Below, piece after piece: positions 1 through 9,340 of a DNA stretch of 64,000 nucleotides (position 1 is the stretch's first letter; each line of letters starts with the position of its first letter). The DNA comes from Candidatus Poribacteria bacterium. Lineage in GTDB: Bacteria > Poribacteria > WGA-4E > PCPOR2b. The notes below the pieces were generated by a model. It was not told the DNA's origin. It was given only the letters and a program-made list of their open reading frames with translations, and did not search any database. The stretch is taken from positions 241,727-305,726 of the forward strand of contig PYIZ01000009.1 in NCBI GenBank assembly GCA_003635265.1, read 5' to 3'. The position numbers and the translations under genes were made by a program.

Positions 1-688
1 CACCGCCAATCATCCCTTTGATGCCGTATTTTGCCATAAGGTTGAGTCCGCGTTCACTAGCACTGACGATGGGCTGCCAGCACTCAACTGGTAGATTGAG
101 CGGACGGGGCACCAACGTAATCTCCTCCAGTTCATACCCACGATATGGAACTTTCGGCGGGAGGTCGTAGTATTTACCGTGATGAGAGAAGGACGGTTCA
201 TTAAATGACTTGAAAATAATGTCAAGTTGTTCCTCGAACATTTCGCGGTTGGCGTCTCCATCGAGTAGGGGTGCACCAAAAACCTCTACCTCACGTGTAT
301 GATAGCCTCGCCCTACGCCAAAGACGATACGTCCACCCGTGAGGAGATCCGCAGTGGCGTAATCTTCTGCTAGTCGTAGTGGGTGCCACATCGGTGTAAC
401 GTTGAAAGCGCACCCAATTTTGAGCGTCTGCGTTAGGTGAGCAAGATGGACACCGAGCATCAGGATGTTAGGGATACATTCATACCCTTCGCGCTGAAAG
501 TGGTGTTCAGCCAGCCAAAGGGTTTCGTAGCCGTTGCGGTCCATGACCTGCGCGATGGCTTGGGTTTTATCGAATACAGTTGCTATATGTTCGTCGGAGA
601 GCCAACGTTCGTTGACAGGGGGACCATCGAGTCCTACATCTTCTAGGTCAACATGTCCCGCGAATAGTGAGCCAAACTTTGTGATCAT
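1..688 (-). CDS. LLM-class flavin-dependent oxidoreductase, partial (C-terminus off window)
   Basis: Reading the minus strand from the ATG at 688 gives an uninterrupted frame to the left edge (about 229 residues). It starts MITKFGSLFAGHV and contains the luciferase-like pattern: LWLAEHHF near the N-terminus, then NVTPMWHPLRLAEDYA, LLTGGRIVFGVGRGYH and later NEPSFSHHGKYY. These are typical of bacterial-luciferase-family TIM-barrel monooxygenases that use FMNH2 or F420. An AAGG-type ribosome site lies a few bases upstream. The C-terminal third is missing only because the window ends. The substrate cannot be read from the sequence. The family call is firm; the exact function is unknown. Confidence 0.85.
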   Translation of the reverse strand, partial: MITKFGSLFAGHVDLEDVGLDGPPVNERWLSDEHIATVFDKTQAIAQVMDRNGYETLWLAEHHFQREGYECIPNILMLGVHLAHLTQTLKIGCAFNVTPMWHPLRLAEDYATADLLTGGRIVFGVGRGYHTREVEVFGAPLLDGDANREMFEEQLDIIFKSFNEPSFSHHGKYYDLPPKVPYRGYELEEITLVPRPLNLPVECWQPIVSASERGLNLMAKYGIKGMIGG

Positions 689-722
689 TTTCTTGCCTTT
701 ATAGCACCTATTAAGTCAAATC

Positions 723-1101
723 AGATTATCAAAAACTCCTTTAGGTCTAAAACCCAAACATTTATGTTTGGAGCAGTTGGGGCGAAGCCTATACAGACAG
801 CTTCAGCCTTTTGCCTTGTATTTACAGTCAAAACATGGTATACTTGTTCTTAGAGGTTGGGGGTTCCGCTAACTGTTAGCAGGGGTAAAATCCGCAACAG
901 TTAGGATATACCGACGGGTATTGGTCTCCTCAATAAACCTCACCAAAGTTGCCCTTGGGGGCAGTGGGCAGGGCATTGTCCATTGCGTTAGCGGTATGTA
1001 AGACGGACTTCGGTTCGCAGCCGTGTTTGACCGCACAATTAGCTCTCCTATCGGGGACGGACTCGTAAGAATCCCAATCCTTTAGGTTTGCGGAGTATGT
1101 C
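723..1101 (+). mobile_element. Decayed TnpB-type (IS200/IS605-group) element remnant
   Basis: This 380-bp gap between two minus-strand genes has ends resembling those of the intact TnpB element at 13031-14392. The left end (from ATTATCAAAA at 725) reads like the other left end and carries a hairpin: CCAAACA at 754-760 and TGTTTGG at 765-771. The right end (about 1071-1101) contains CCTTTAGG followed by GGAGTATGTCA, as at 14368-14390 and, inverted, near 63790-63820. One plus frame around 931-1000 reads YRRVLVSSINLTKV, a degraded echo of the TnpB C-terminal YHRDGVGAINL motif. No tnpB remains. The right end stops about five bases beyond the stop codon of the Ldh gene. Internal deletion and decay is the simplest reading. 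Confidence 0.6.
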
Positions 1102-1105
1102 AACT

Positions 1106-2152
1106 CTATACTTCTGGTGCTGAAACGCCATAGGACGCAGCCGCTTCAACCAGACGATTCCATGTTTTCTCTTCGATTGGGATGCCATCTCTCATACGTT
1201 GTTCACGGCTCCGTTCCTCAAACTCGCCGGGAGCGAACACTTCGTCAACACCGGGCAGTTTTTCAGAGGACTTTATCCATTCTGTGAGGTACTCAATCTC
1301 CTGCTGGTAGACATCAAGATCGATGAAATCCTGAATCTTGATAGCGATCATCACAATCCCGCTCGCGCCACGTGTGGGTTCTTGCCGACTACACCCTGCC
1401 CACGAAAGCCCACCGGCGATGGCGTCAATCATAAATCCTAAGCCGAAGCCCTTGTGCCCGAACTGAAAACCACCCACCGGCATTACTGCTGTATCATCAT
1501 GACGGTCTATGAAAGCGTTTGGATCAGTAACTGTGTTTCCTTCCGAATCGATCATCCAACCTTCTGGCATCTCTTCATCACGTGCACGCTGGACCAGTAT
1601 CTTCCCGCCTGCTACAACACTCATCGTCACATCAAGCATCAACGGTTCGCCGTTTTTGCGGGGGACTGCGATCCCAATTGGGTTGGGTGGGAGCTTTCGG
1701 GAGGTGCCGCCGAAGGGGTGCATAAATCGTCCGCCGCCATTTAGGAAGACGAGCCCGATCATCCCCTCTTTTGCGGCGATTGTGGGATACGTTCCCATCC
1801 GTCCGGCGTGTCCGCAACGGTGGAGTCCAACCCCACCGAATGTGTGTGTTTTCGCTTTTTCAACTGCCATCTCCATCGCTTTCTGAGCGATGACCATGCC
1901 AAGCCCACTGTTGGCGTTTATCACCGCTGTTGCAGGAGTTTCACGCACAATTTCCATCTTATCCGTCGAGGGACCGCCACTCATACCGCCTGCGTAGTTA
2001 GGCGCATTGATTACACCGTGTGAATCGTGCCCCATCAAATTGGATTCTACGACATGATTGCTGACAATACGAGCATCTTCCTCAACTCCGCCGGCACCGA
2101 TATACATATCATAAACAAATTTTCGTAAAACATCATGATTGACTGTAGGCAT
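1106..2152 (-). CDS. Ldh-family NAD(P)-dependent oxidoreductase (malate/L-lactate/ureidoglycolate dehydrogenase type)
   Basis: The 348-residue product matches the type-2 malate/lactate dehydrogenase family, which reduces 2-oxoacids with NAD(P)H and is unrelated to classical LDH. Diagnostic stretches are the N-terminal helical region ending in GHDSHGV (the His/Asp-containing active-site segment), then INANSGLGMVIAQKAMEMA, HRCGHAGRMGTY, PPNPIGIAVPR and LMLDVTMSVVAGGK. Length is normal for the family. The ATG at 2152 has a GGAGGG ribosome site. The stop codon lies about five bases from the right end of the decayed transposon, so any native downstream sequence has been displaced. Substrate is unresolved; nearby UbiD, Gfo/Idh and amidohydrolase genes suggest small-acid or sugar-acid catabolism (inference). 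Confidence 0.85.
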   Translation of the reverse strand: MPTVNHDVLRKFVYDMYIGAGGVEEDARIVSNHVVESNLMGHDSHGVINAPNYAGGMSGGPSTDKMEIVRETPATAVINANSGLGMVIAQKAMEMAVEKAKTHTFGGVGLHRCGHAGRMGTYPTIAAKEGMIGLVFLNGGGRFMHPFGGTSRKLPPNPIGIAVPRKNGEPLMLDVTMSVVAGGKILVQRARDEEMPEGWMIDSEGNTVTDPNAFIDRHDDTAVMPVGGFQFGHKGFGLGFMIDAIAGGLSWAGCSRQEPTRGASGIVMIAIKIQDFIDLDVYQQEIEYLTEWIKSSEKLPGVDEVFAPGEFEERSREQRMRDGIPIEEKTWNRLVEAAASYGVSAPEV

Positions 2153-2163
2153 AAAAGCCCTCC

Positions 2164-3150
2164 CTATTCATATTTTTTACGATTCTCTGCGAATCGCAAT
2201 TGTGACTCTTGATGTGTTTCCTGTTGGCTAACCGTTGGTGTGGGCGACATTTTACCTTTTAGCACTATTTTGGTGTAATCAATTGCTTTGGGGGACTCAG
2301 GACTGTGAAATTCTGGCTGTAACGCCTCCCAATCTTGGTCACGGAGAGTGACGATTTCATCTAGGTAAACACTGGCCCATATATTTCCAATCCGGGAGTT
2401 TGATACTTGTTGCTTCACTTTGTCGCGTGCGATCATCGCGTATGTCTGATCGAGTTCAAAACCAATGTAGCGTCGTCCAAGTCGCTTTGCAGCGATTGCC
2501 GTTGTACCTGTTCCCAAAAACGGATCAAGCACTGTATCGCCTTCATCAGTGGACATTAAGATGATACGTTCTAATAAATGGATCGGCAGTTGACACGGAT
2601 GCGGATCGCGATATTTGTTGTGCTTTATCCGATGAATATCCGTCCACGTATCTGGAACAAGCGGTCCAAAAGGATGCAACAGTCCCTTTTTCCCGCCGTA
2701 GTCCTTATGCAAATAGTTGCATTTACGACAACGTTTGTGTGGATAACGAATTTCGTAAAATTTATTTTGCTTTGCATCTTTGGCATAAAATAGGATGCCA
2801 TAATGTGCAGGCTGAAGCGTTTTCCCCATCGGTGCTGTAGGGGCATCCCACGAAATCCAATGCCTAAAATCAGCAAGTTTGTTCAAAAGACCCGCATAGT
2901 ACGTCAACCATTTGGGGATATTATGTACAAAAATTGACCCCGTTTCCTTTGTAACACGTACCATCTCTGAAATCCATTTTTCACACCAGTGTAAATATTC
3001 TTCCAACTCAAGGCTATCTCTTGTGGTGTGATATTTCTTCTTCAGATTAAAGGGTGGATCGGCGAAGGTTATATCAACGCTATGATCGGGAATTTGACGA
3101 AACAACTCAAGACAATCCCCCTGGATAATTTGATTGGTATATGTTTCCAC
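2164..3150 (-). CDS. Beta-class DNA methyltransferase (probably N6-adenine) of a type II R-M system
   Basis: 328 residues. Motif IV comes first (FADPPFNLKKKY, about residues 29-40) and the AdoMet-binding motif I comes late (LDPFLGTGTTAIAAKRLG followed by YIGFEL), the permuted order of beta-class amino-methyltransferases. DPPF rather than SPPY favours adenine-N6, but cytosine-N4 is not excluded. The central recognition region contains a paired-cysteine stretch, CRKCNYLH. The frame begins with GTG at 3150, two bases after the stop of the upstream nuclease-like gene, so the two are probably translationally coupled. The role is to protect host DNA at the site cut by that nuclease. The recognition sequence cannot be read. 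Confidence 0.85.
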   Translation of the reverse strand: METYTNQIIQGDCLELFRQIPDHSVDITFADPPFNLKKKYHTTRDSLELEEYLHWCEKWISEMVRVTKETGSIFVHNIPKWLTYYAGLLNKLADFRHWISWDAPTAPMGKTLQPAHYGILFYAKDAKQNKFYEIRYPHKRCRKCNYLHKDYGGKKGLLHPFGPLVPDTWTDIHRIKHNKYRDPHPCQLPIHLLERIILMSTDEGDTVLDPFLGTGTTAIAAKRLGRRYIGFELDQTYAMIARDKVKQQVSNSRIGNIWASVYLDEIVTLRDQDWEALQPEFHSPESPKAIDYTKIVLKGKMSPTPTVSQQETHQESQLRFAENRKKYE

Positions 3151-3152
3151 TA

Positions 3153-4121
3153 TTATTGAAATTCCTTTCTCAAAAATTCCTCAAATCGTGAGATTTCTTC
3201 CTGATGGAAAGTGAAAACGTCCTCGTAAGCAGCTACCATTCGTGTCAAGTCGGTCGGACGAACATACCAGCCAATACCATCGACGAAACCGATGAATTTT
3301 GCCTCTGGATAATGTTTCTTGATGAGTTGAGAAACGCCTATTTCTGTCTTTGATTTATCCCCTTGTCCGGAGGAAGTGGTTGATAAAAAAGAACACTCAA
3401 TAATAACTCGTGGTTGTTCCTTAGTGGGGATGATAAAATCCATCGTTCGCTTCAAATCTGGTTCACTCTCGGCAAGCTTGTCCAAATCGCCTGTCTCAAA
3501 AGGGATCCCCAACCTGTCAAGCAATTCTGCTATAACAATCTCAGCATTGTTACCCTTCTGTCCAGAGTACGAGCCTTTCTCCTTATACCGCACCATCGTA
3601 TCAATCATCGCTGGCACTTCAAATGTCAACTTGGAAATACTCAATTTTTTAAGCTCAAAAAGAGGAATTGTGTTTGCCAAAAAAGGAATGGTTGCTCCCT
3701 CAAAAAAGATATTTACTATCCCTTTTCTGAAATGCTCACTTTGGTGAATTATCTTTGCTATCTGAGCATCTGACCATTCTTTGAAATCCTCTAATGATTC
3801 ATTGGGGCACCACTCGTCCTTTAATACCAACTTTGATAACTCTGAATCATCGGCAACACGAATGAGCGTAATCAGTCGTTTGAAGGATTCATTGGAAAAT
3901 CCAGTTAGAGCTAAAAGCGTGGTCAAACCGTTTTCTTTTTGAAGTAACTCCTCAATAAGTTCCTTTCTTAAACCACTAATTTCTACATTGTTTTTGAGAA
4001 CAAGTAGCGTCTCCTTTATTGAGTTCAAATAACCTTCATATGTTTCCTCAAAGGCCGGATTAGAGAAATAGAAAGTATTTTTCTCAATGATTGTTCTAAA
4101 CTTACTTTCTACTGATCTCAT
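3153..4121 (-). CDS. Predicted type II restriction endonuclease, DpnII/MboI-like
   Basis: 322 residues, placed immediately upstream of the DNA methyltransferase with a two-base gap, the usual arrangement of a compact R-M operon. The N-terminal half is helical and poorly conserved by eye. The C-terminal half has a PD-(D/E)XK-like core: TMDFIIP followed by VIIECSFLS (about residues 220-250), then a downstream FIGFVDGIGWYV segment. This resembles the order seen in DpnII/MboI-family nucleases (D...IE.NFY...DG.GW). The family assignment is from pattern memory and not a search, so it is moderate; the R-M context is the stronger evidence. Base composition looks more A/T-rich than the neighbouring metabolic genes, consistent with horizontal acquisition. 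Confidence 0.6.
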   Translation of the reverse strand: MRSVESKFRTIIEKNTFYFSNPAFEETYEGYLNSIKETLLVLKNNVEISGLRKELIEELLQKENGLTTLLALTGFSNESFKRLITLIRVADDSELSKLVLKDEWCPNESLEDFKEWSDAQIAKIIHQSEHFRKGIVNIFFEGATIPFLANTIPLFELKKLSISKLTFEVPAMIDTMVRYKEKGSYSGQKGNNAEIVIAELLDRLGIPFETGDLDKLAESEPDLKRTMDFIIPTKEQPRVIIECSFLSTTSSGQGDKSKTEIGVSQLIKKHYPEAKFIGFVDGIGWYVRPTDLTRMVAAYEDVFTFHQEEISRFEEFLRKEFQ

Positions 4122-4333
4122 TACTTGCTTAACTTACCTTTTAGACATAGTTACCCTGTGCTACAACACAGGAATTGGCAAGACCCTACGAATGATTTCG
4201 CTGGTTTTATGTTACCAAGACAACGCATTGCCATTATAGCATTGCACAGTGGCAAACTCAAGCACATTATCCAGTTGACCGAGGGTATCTCATTGAGACA
4301 TGTACATGGTTCCGTGAGATTTCCATCGTCTCT

Positions 4334-5413
4334 CTACTGAAACCTCGGCTGCCTTGGGGCACGCTCTCTCTCTAACCGCAGCTTTGACCCCTTCAACGGC
4401 AGCTGAACTCTTGCTCCGTTCTGCAAGTGCGATTCCATAAACGCAAAGATTAATTCCGTGCTTGCGTGTGCCACGCGGACACCGCAACGTGACGGCTCGC
4501 CGGTGTCGAGTGAATGAACCAGATCTTTGATGAGATTTGCCGTGCTGCTGTTGTGTTCAAACTCTGGGAAAGGCTCCGGTACAAAACAGTTTCGCCAGCC
4601 CGGAACGTTGGCTTCACGTCGGATGTGCCACTGCCAACCATTATTCCAGCATGTCACAATTCCTCTTTCACAGATTGCCTCCCACTCGCTACCGCGCGGA
4701 GAGAGGAGGGCATGTGCTGTGACATCATTTTCAAACTGAATCATGCCCTGACCATTCGGATCCTCCCGAACAATATCGCCATCGAAGATGCTGTCGTCAT
4801 CGGTGATATGGGCAGATGCCCACAGAGCGCGGTGGTCGCTATTCAGACGCAGGATTAGATCGAACTGATGGCTAGAACCGTTAAAAAGTGAGTGGTTTCC
4901 GTAGATGATTAGCGTCCTGAGTGCACCCAATTCACCGCTGTCGATAACCTCCTTCATCTTGTCGAAGCCGGTGTGCCAACGGCGGTTTGTACCCAAGTTG
5001 AAGAAAGCGCCGTTACGTTCCACCGCTTCCACCATCGCGTCCGCTTCGTCCATAGAAGCCGCCATTGCCTTTTCCGCGTAAATTGCCTTGACCCCATGCT
5101 CCACAGCGTGGATAACAACTTCGGCGCGGTGTTCCGGCTGCGTTGCCACACTCACGATGTCCAAGTTTTCTTTGTCGATGAGTTCCCGGTAGTCGGTGTA
5201 TTGCTGTTCTTTTGGCACATCGTATCGTTCTCCGAAAACCTCCATGACATCTGGGCGCAGATCTGAACAAGCGACAAGATCTGTCCGTTCTTCGGCATAA
5301 AATCCCGCCGCGTGTGAATACGGCAACGGAATTGCCTGATAATCCGGTACTTCATTGTCAATAAATGCACCCATCCGGCTACAGCCGATAACAGCGGCGC
5401 TGTAAGTTTTCAT
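4334..5413 (-). CDS. Gfo/Idh/MocA-family oxidoreductase
   Basis: 359 residues. The N-terminus has a Rossmann NAD(P) fold (YSAAVIGCSRMGAFID, with a GCSRMG phosphate loop), then IVSVATQPEHRAEVV and the family's conserved EKAMA stretch (AIYAEKAMAASMDEAD), where the lysine corresponds to the catalytic EKP lysine. The middle has LGTNRRWHTGFDKM, equivalent to the family's hydrophobic-sheet entry. Members oxidise or dehydrate sugars, inositols and sugar acids. The ATG at 5413 is preceded by GGAGG. It lies upstream of the R-M pair with about 210 bases of apparently empty sequence (4122-4333), so the two are probably separate units. Substrate unknown. Confidence 0.85.
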   Translation of the reverse strand: MKTYSAAVIGCSRMGAFIDNEVPDYQAIPLPYSHAAGFYAEERTDLVACSDLRPDVMEVFGERYDVPKEQQYTDYRELIDKENLDIVSVATQPEHRAEVVIHAVEHGVKAIYAEKAMAASMDEADAMVEAVERNGAFFNLGTNRRWHTGFDKMKEVIDSGELGALRTLIIYGNHSLFNGSSHQFDLILRLNSDHRALWASAHITDDDSIFDGDIVREDPNGQGMIQFENDVTAHALLSPRGSEWEAICERGIVTCWNNGWQWHIRREANVPGWRNCFVPEPFPEFEHNSSTANLIKDLVHSLDTGEPSRCGVRVAHASTELIFAFMESHLQNGARVQLPLKGSKLRLERERAPRQPRFQ

Positions 5414-5515
5414 CCTTTTACCTCCATTCTAGAGTGTAAGATATATTGTCTCATGACAAACCTGCTGAAAAATTCAATCTTGGGAGCGGTTACGAAAGCC
5501 ACCACGTTTGGTGGT

Positions 5516-6964
5516 TTACTCAATCCTGTATTCTTTCCACCGTTGCTCCACCAGATCGATGACCTCCTGAGACATCGTGATTTCATCGGGCCATTCACGC
5601 TGATAGCCCTCCTCGCGCCATTTGGTTGTCGCATCGATCCCCATCTTCGATCCTGCGCCCATCAGTGGTGCAGCGTGATCAAGCACATCGACGGGACCTT
5701 CGACGATGGTTACATCTCGCTTCGGATCGACGTTGCTGCCAACTCGGAAAAGCACTTCGTCTACATTTTGCACATCAACATCTTTGTCGACGACGATGAT
5801 AATCTTGCTAAACATCAGTTGACCAAGCCCCCACAGGCTGTGCATAATTTTCTTTGCATGATAGGGATAGCGTTTGTCGATGGAAATCAAAGCGAAGTTG
5901 TGGAAGACACCGAACAGCGGCAAGTTCATATCGACCAACTCTGGCAGTTGCGTCCGGATCAGAGGCATGAAGATTCGCTCCGTTGCCTTGCCCATGTAAC
6001 AATCCTCCATCGGCGGCTTACCGACGATAATTGTCTGGTAGATGGGACGCTTGCGGTGCGTGATCGCGGTGATGCGAAAGACGGGATATTCGTCTTCGAG
6101 GGAGTAGTAGCCGGTGTGATCACCGAAGGGGCCTTCAATGCAGGTTTCGTCCGGTTCGATATACCCCTCAATCACGATATCCGCATCTGCGGGGACCAAC
6201 ATATCAATGGTTTTGCACGGAACCATTGGCACATTGGCTTTGCGCAGAAACCCTGCAAACAGGAGTTCATCGATACCACTTGGAAGTGGTGCAGTGCCGA
6301 TATAGGACATGACCGGATCGCCGCCGATAGCGACAGCAACCGGCATCCGTTCATCCGCTTCACGGTACTCGCGGTGATGCCCGGCACCATCATGGTGGAT
6401 CTGCCAGTGCATCGCCAGCGCACGTTCATCGAGTCTTTGTAGCCGGTATGTGCCGACATTGCGCTGACCCGTTTTCAGACTATGGGTGAAAACCTGCGGT
6501 AGGGTAATATATTTGTCCGCATCAAGGGGCCAACATTTGATGAGTGGGATACGGTCTAATGAAATTTCGTCGCCGGTCCAAACCACCTCCTGACACGCGC
6601 CACGCTTGACCGTTTTCGGAGGGAATTTCGTCAGTTTATTCAGAATGCCCAGGAGTTTTACTTTGTCGAGCAGTGATTCTGGAGGACCGAGCTGGATCAT
6701 GCCTTCAATTTCATTGGCGATTTCGTTCATATCTTCAACGCCGAGTGCCATTGCCATCCGCTTGTAGGAGCCAAACGCGTTAATCAGCAATGGCATGTCG
6801 CTGCCCTCGACTTTTTCAAACAGCAGCGCGGGACCCTCAGCCTTGCTCACCCGATCTGTGATCTGTGTGATCTCAAGGTCTGGGGAGACTTCGGCTTTGA
6901 TTCGCCTTAATTCACCGGCTCGTTCTAACTCTCTTACAAAATCTCTCAGACTGGAATATGCCAT
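5516..6964 (-). CDS. UbiD-family decarboxylase (prenylated-FMN dependent)
   Basis: 482 residues, normal for UbiD. It starts MAYSSLRDFVRELERAGEL and contains the family's hallmark pieces: PALLFEKVEG, the core RNVGTYRLQ segment, MPVAVAIGGDPV, the strongly conserved EGPFGDHTGYYS block carrying the active-site acid, and VDVLDHAAP near the C-terminus. UbiD enzymes decarboxylate aromatic or alpha,beta-unsaturated acids using prenylated FMN made by UbiX, which is not in this window. The start at 6964 follows AAGGTGA. About 44 bases separate it from the upstream amidohydrolase on the same strand, so co-transcription is likely. Whether it serves quinone synthesis or aromatic catabolism cannot be decided here. 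Confidence 0.93.
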   Translation of the reverse strand: MAYSSLRDFVRELERAGELRRIKAEVSPDLEITQITDRVSKAEGPALLFEKVEGSDMPLLINAFGSYKRMAMALGVEDMNEIANEIEGMIQLGPPESLLDKVKLLGILNKLTKFPPKTVKRGACQEVVWTGDEISLDRIPLIKCWPLDADKYITLPQVFTHSLKTGQRNVGTYRLQRLDERALAMHWQIHHDGAGHHREYREADERMPVAVAIGGDPVMSYIGTAPLPSGIDELLFAGFLRKANVPMVPCKTIDMLVPADADIVIEGYIEPDETCIEGPFGDHTGYYSLEDEYPVFRITAITHRKRPIYQTIIVGKPPMEDCYMGKATERIFMPLIRTQLPELVDMNLPLFGVFHNFALISIDKRYPYHAKKIMHSLWGLGQLMFSKIIIVVDKDVDVQNVDEVLFRVGSNVDPKRDVTIVEGPVDVLDHAAPLMGAGSKMGIDATTKWREEGYQREWPDEITMSQEVIDLVEQRWKEYRIE

Positions 6965-7008
6965 TTTTCACCTTATCAAATGAACGTTAGGATAGGGAAG
7001 AAAGACTG

Positions 7009-8157
7009 TTATCCCCTACGGCCTTGACGGTATACCCGCCCACCCTTGACAACGGTAATTGGCACAAAATTCTGCCTACTTGTACGTGCCTCGCCACGCG
7101 AATCCATCAGTTGAAATTCGCCTTCTCGCAGTTCAGAGATAATCGCATCTCCCCACGCACCGGGTGCCAATGTGCCGATTTTGTCGGACATCAAAATCAC
7201 CTCTGCCGGCACTGAGGTAACTTTCGCAATGGCATCGTCGAGCGACATACCGAGATGGAGGAATTTTGTCACAACATTCGCTAAGTCATAGACGGGACCG
7301 TTGACATTGTAAATATGTAGGTCTGACGAGATTGTTTGCGGTGCAACACCTTGGCCCATCGCAGTTTCAACAGTATCCCATGAGAAAGACCCAGCGCCGT
7401 GACCCACATCAAAGATGACACCGCGCTCCATCGCCTCGTGTACCGACTTACGAACTTTCCCGTCATCGTCCAAGATACCACATCTACTCCCATGGAAGCA
7501 GTGTGTCACGATGTCCCGCTCGCCCATAACCGCTAAGATGTCGTCTATCGAATCGCACCAAGCGTCTTGCGGGTGCACCATAATGGGTAAGCCTGCTGCG
7601 TCTGCCGCTTCACGTGCATGGTGTAGTGGAATCATCCCCGATCGCTCACTGACGATACTGTGCTTTGTCAACCGCACCTTCACTCCCAAAATTATATCAC
7701 GGTGCTTTTCAATCATCGCACAGGCTTTGTCTACGTCGGCGTATTCAGGGATCTCAAACTCGCCAATTTCTTGGGTCAGCATCCCCTGCGACGAGATATT
7801 GATTTGCGCCAAGATGCGCGTTTCACTCACATCGATCACATACTTGCGGAATCCGGGAAAAATGTCAGCACCCGCCGAGCCGGCATCAACCACCGTCGTG
7901 GCTCCCTTTGCCAAGCAGGTCGGATCCGGTTCAATGCCGAAATGGCTGACACCATAGAACACGTGGACGTGCAGATCGATCATGCCCGGTGTGACAAGGC
8001 AGCCACTAGCGTCCAATACTTCATGCGCGTCTGCATTTGATAAATTGTCATCTACTGCGGCAACAACGCCGTTTGAAAATGCTACATCTTTGTTTGCGTG
8101 AATATTTTGTGCGGGATCAATTAAGGTTCCGCCTTTGATTAGTAAATCGTAAGCCAT
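7009..8157 (-). CDS. Amidohydrolase/deacetylase-family metallohydrolase (dihydroorotase-like)
   Basis: 382 residues with the amidohydrolase composite fold. The N-terminal beta-sandwich segment is LLIKGGTLIDPAQN. The metal-binding HxH follows as TPGMIDLHVHVF, then GATTVVDAGSAG. GVKVRLTKHS contains a lysine that could be the carboxylated bridging residue, followed by IMVHPQDAW and THCFHG, which supply further His ligands. SSDLHIYN carries the conserved late Asp. Close relatives include N-acyl-amino-acid deacetylases and dihydroorotase-like enzymes. The start has a clean GGAGG. It probably belongs to one minus-strand unit with the UbiD gene. Substrate unknown. Confidence 0.9.
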   Translation of the reverse strand: MAYDLLIKGGTLIDPAQNIHANKDVAFSNGVVAAVDDNLSNADAHEVLDASGCLVTPGMIDLHVHVFYGVSHFGIEPDPTCLAKGATTVVDAGSAGADIFPGFRKYVIDVSETRILAQINISSQGMLTQEIGEFEIPEYADVDKACAMIEKHRDIILGVKVRLTKHSIVSERSGMIPLHHAREAADAAGLPIMVHPQDAWCDSIDDILAVMGERDIVTHCFHGSRCGILDDDGKVRKSVHEAMERGVIFDVGHGAGSFSWDTVETAMGQGVAPQTISSDLHIYNVNGPVYDLANVVTKFLHLGMSLDDAIAKVTSVPAEVILMSDKIGTLAPGAWGDAIISELREGEFQLMDSRGEARTSRQNFVPITVVKGGRVYRQGRRG

Positions 8158-8200
8158 GTGTAACCTCCAAGCGGTTTTTAACAGTTATATATGCGTTAAG

Positions 8201-9340
8201 TTAATCCATAGAAAGATGCACACCCCGCGCTTCCAATCTATGGATATGATGTTTGATAGAGGCTTCATTCAAGGGATTGGATTTTACGGAGATAACATCA
8301 CCTTGTCCGAGACCAGGGTTGTTGACCAGAGGGCGAATATCGCGGATTTGGTTCCCGCTCAGGTGAAGTTCATATAAATTCACCAATTTTGTGAGCGGGC
8401 TCACATCGCTAATTTGATTCTTTGCGATATAAAGCCATTTCAGATTTTTTAGTCTAGCGAGAGGAGTTATATCACGGATTTCATTGTCCGTTAATTCGAG
8501 CCGTTCGAGGTTATCTGATTCTGCGAGTGGACGAACATCCTCGATCTGGTTTTTATTCAGATTAAGCCGAAATAGCTTTTTTAGTCCGGCGAGCGGACTC
8601 ACATCGCCAATTTGATTTATTTCGAGGTAAAGTCTTTCTATATTTTCTAATTTTGCGAGTGGGCGAATGTCGTCAATCTGATTTTCACCGAGATAAAGCC
8701 ATTTCAGATTTGTCAACTCGCCTAGAGCCCGAATATCACGAATCTGATTCTTCGGTAGGTCCAGACTCTCCAAGTATATCAGTTCTGTCAGCGGGTGTAT
8801 ATCACGGATTTGGTTGTTATTTAAGTAAAGCCGTTCCAGATTTATCAGCCCAGTAAGCGGTTGAATAGTGCGAATCTGATTATTGTTTAAGTCAAGTCGC
8901 TCTAGGTTAATCAATCCAGCGAGCGGCTGAATATCATGAATCTGATTATTGTTTAAGTCGAGCCACCGCAGATTGGTTAATGCAGCGATCGGGCGAATAT
9001 CACTGACCTGATTATTACCTAGATCGAGCCACTGCAGGTTCGTTAACTTTGTGATTGGACGAATATCTTTGACTTTTACGCCAATCAGGCTAAGATGCAC
9101 CAAGTTCCTACAATACTCCAATCCCTCCAGATTGGCGATTTCTGTGTGTATCACCGCAAGGTGTGTGACACTTGCTAGATCGCTGTCGGTGAGCGGATCG
9201 GAAAGGATGCCTAACTTTGATCGAAGCACACGTTCCAGATTTGGGTCAGGTATATCCACCGTTCTCCCGATTACATCGGAATTCAAAGCGACTTGTGAAG
9301 TAGAGGTAAAAATCAGTAGGAATATACAGAGTAGGGACAT
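8201..9340 (-). CDS. Secreted leucine-rich-repeat protein, 12 repeats
   Basis: 379 residues. It begins with a hydrophobic signal-like segment (MSLLCIFLLIFTSTS) and an N-terminal cap of the type seen before bacterial LRRs (IPDPNLERVLRSKLG). About 12 uniform 22-residue repeats follow, with consensus L.NLE.L.L..NQI.DI.PL, the internalin/SDS22-like class. By eye the repeats run from roughly residue 85 to 350 without interruption. A short C-terminal cap follows and no anchor or sorting motif is visible. LRR solenoids bind proteins; the target is unknown. The DNA repeats are diverged enough to read as protein repeats and not recent tandem copies. Confidence 0.9.
   Translation of the reverse strand: MSLLCIFLLIFTSTSQVALNSDVIGRTVDIPDPNLERVLRSKLGILSDPLTDSDLASVTHLAVIHTEIANLEGLEYCRNLVHLSLIGVKVKDIRPITKLTNLQWLDLGNNQVSDIRPIAALTNLRWLDLNNNQIHDIQPLAGLINLERLDLNNNQIRTIQPLTGLINLERLYLNNNQIRDIHPLTELIYLESLDLPKNQIRDIRALGELTNLKWLYLGENQIDDIRPLAKLENIERLYLEINQIGDVSPLAGLKKLFRLNLNKNQIEDVRPLAESDNLERLELTDNEIRDITPLARLKNLKWLYIAKNQISDVSPLTKLVNLYELHLSGNQIRDIRPLVNNPGLGQGDVISVKSNPLNEASIKHHIHRLEARGVHLSMD

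Noticed and set aside
5453..6442. Long plus-strand open frame (329 codons)
   Set aside because: It lies antisense to the well-conserved UbiD gene and has no recognisable domain; a shadow of codon bias.
8330..9120. Regular 66-base periodicity considered as non-coding repeats
   Set aside because: It encodes 22-residue leucine-rich repeats in an open frame.
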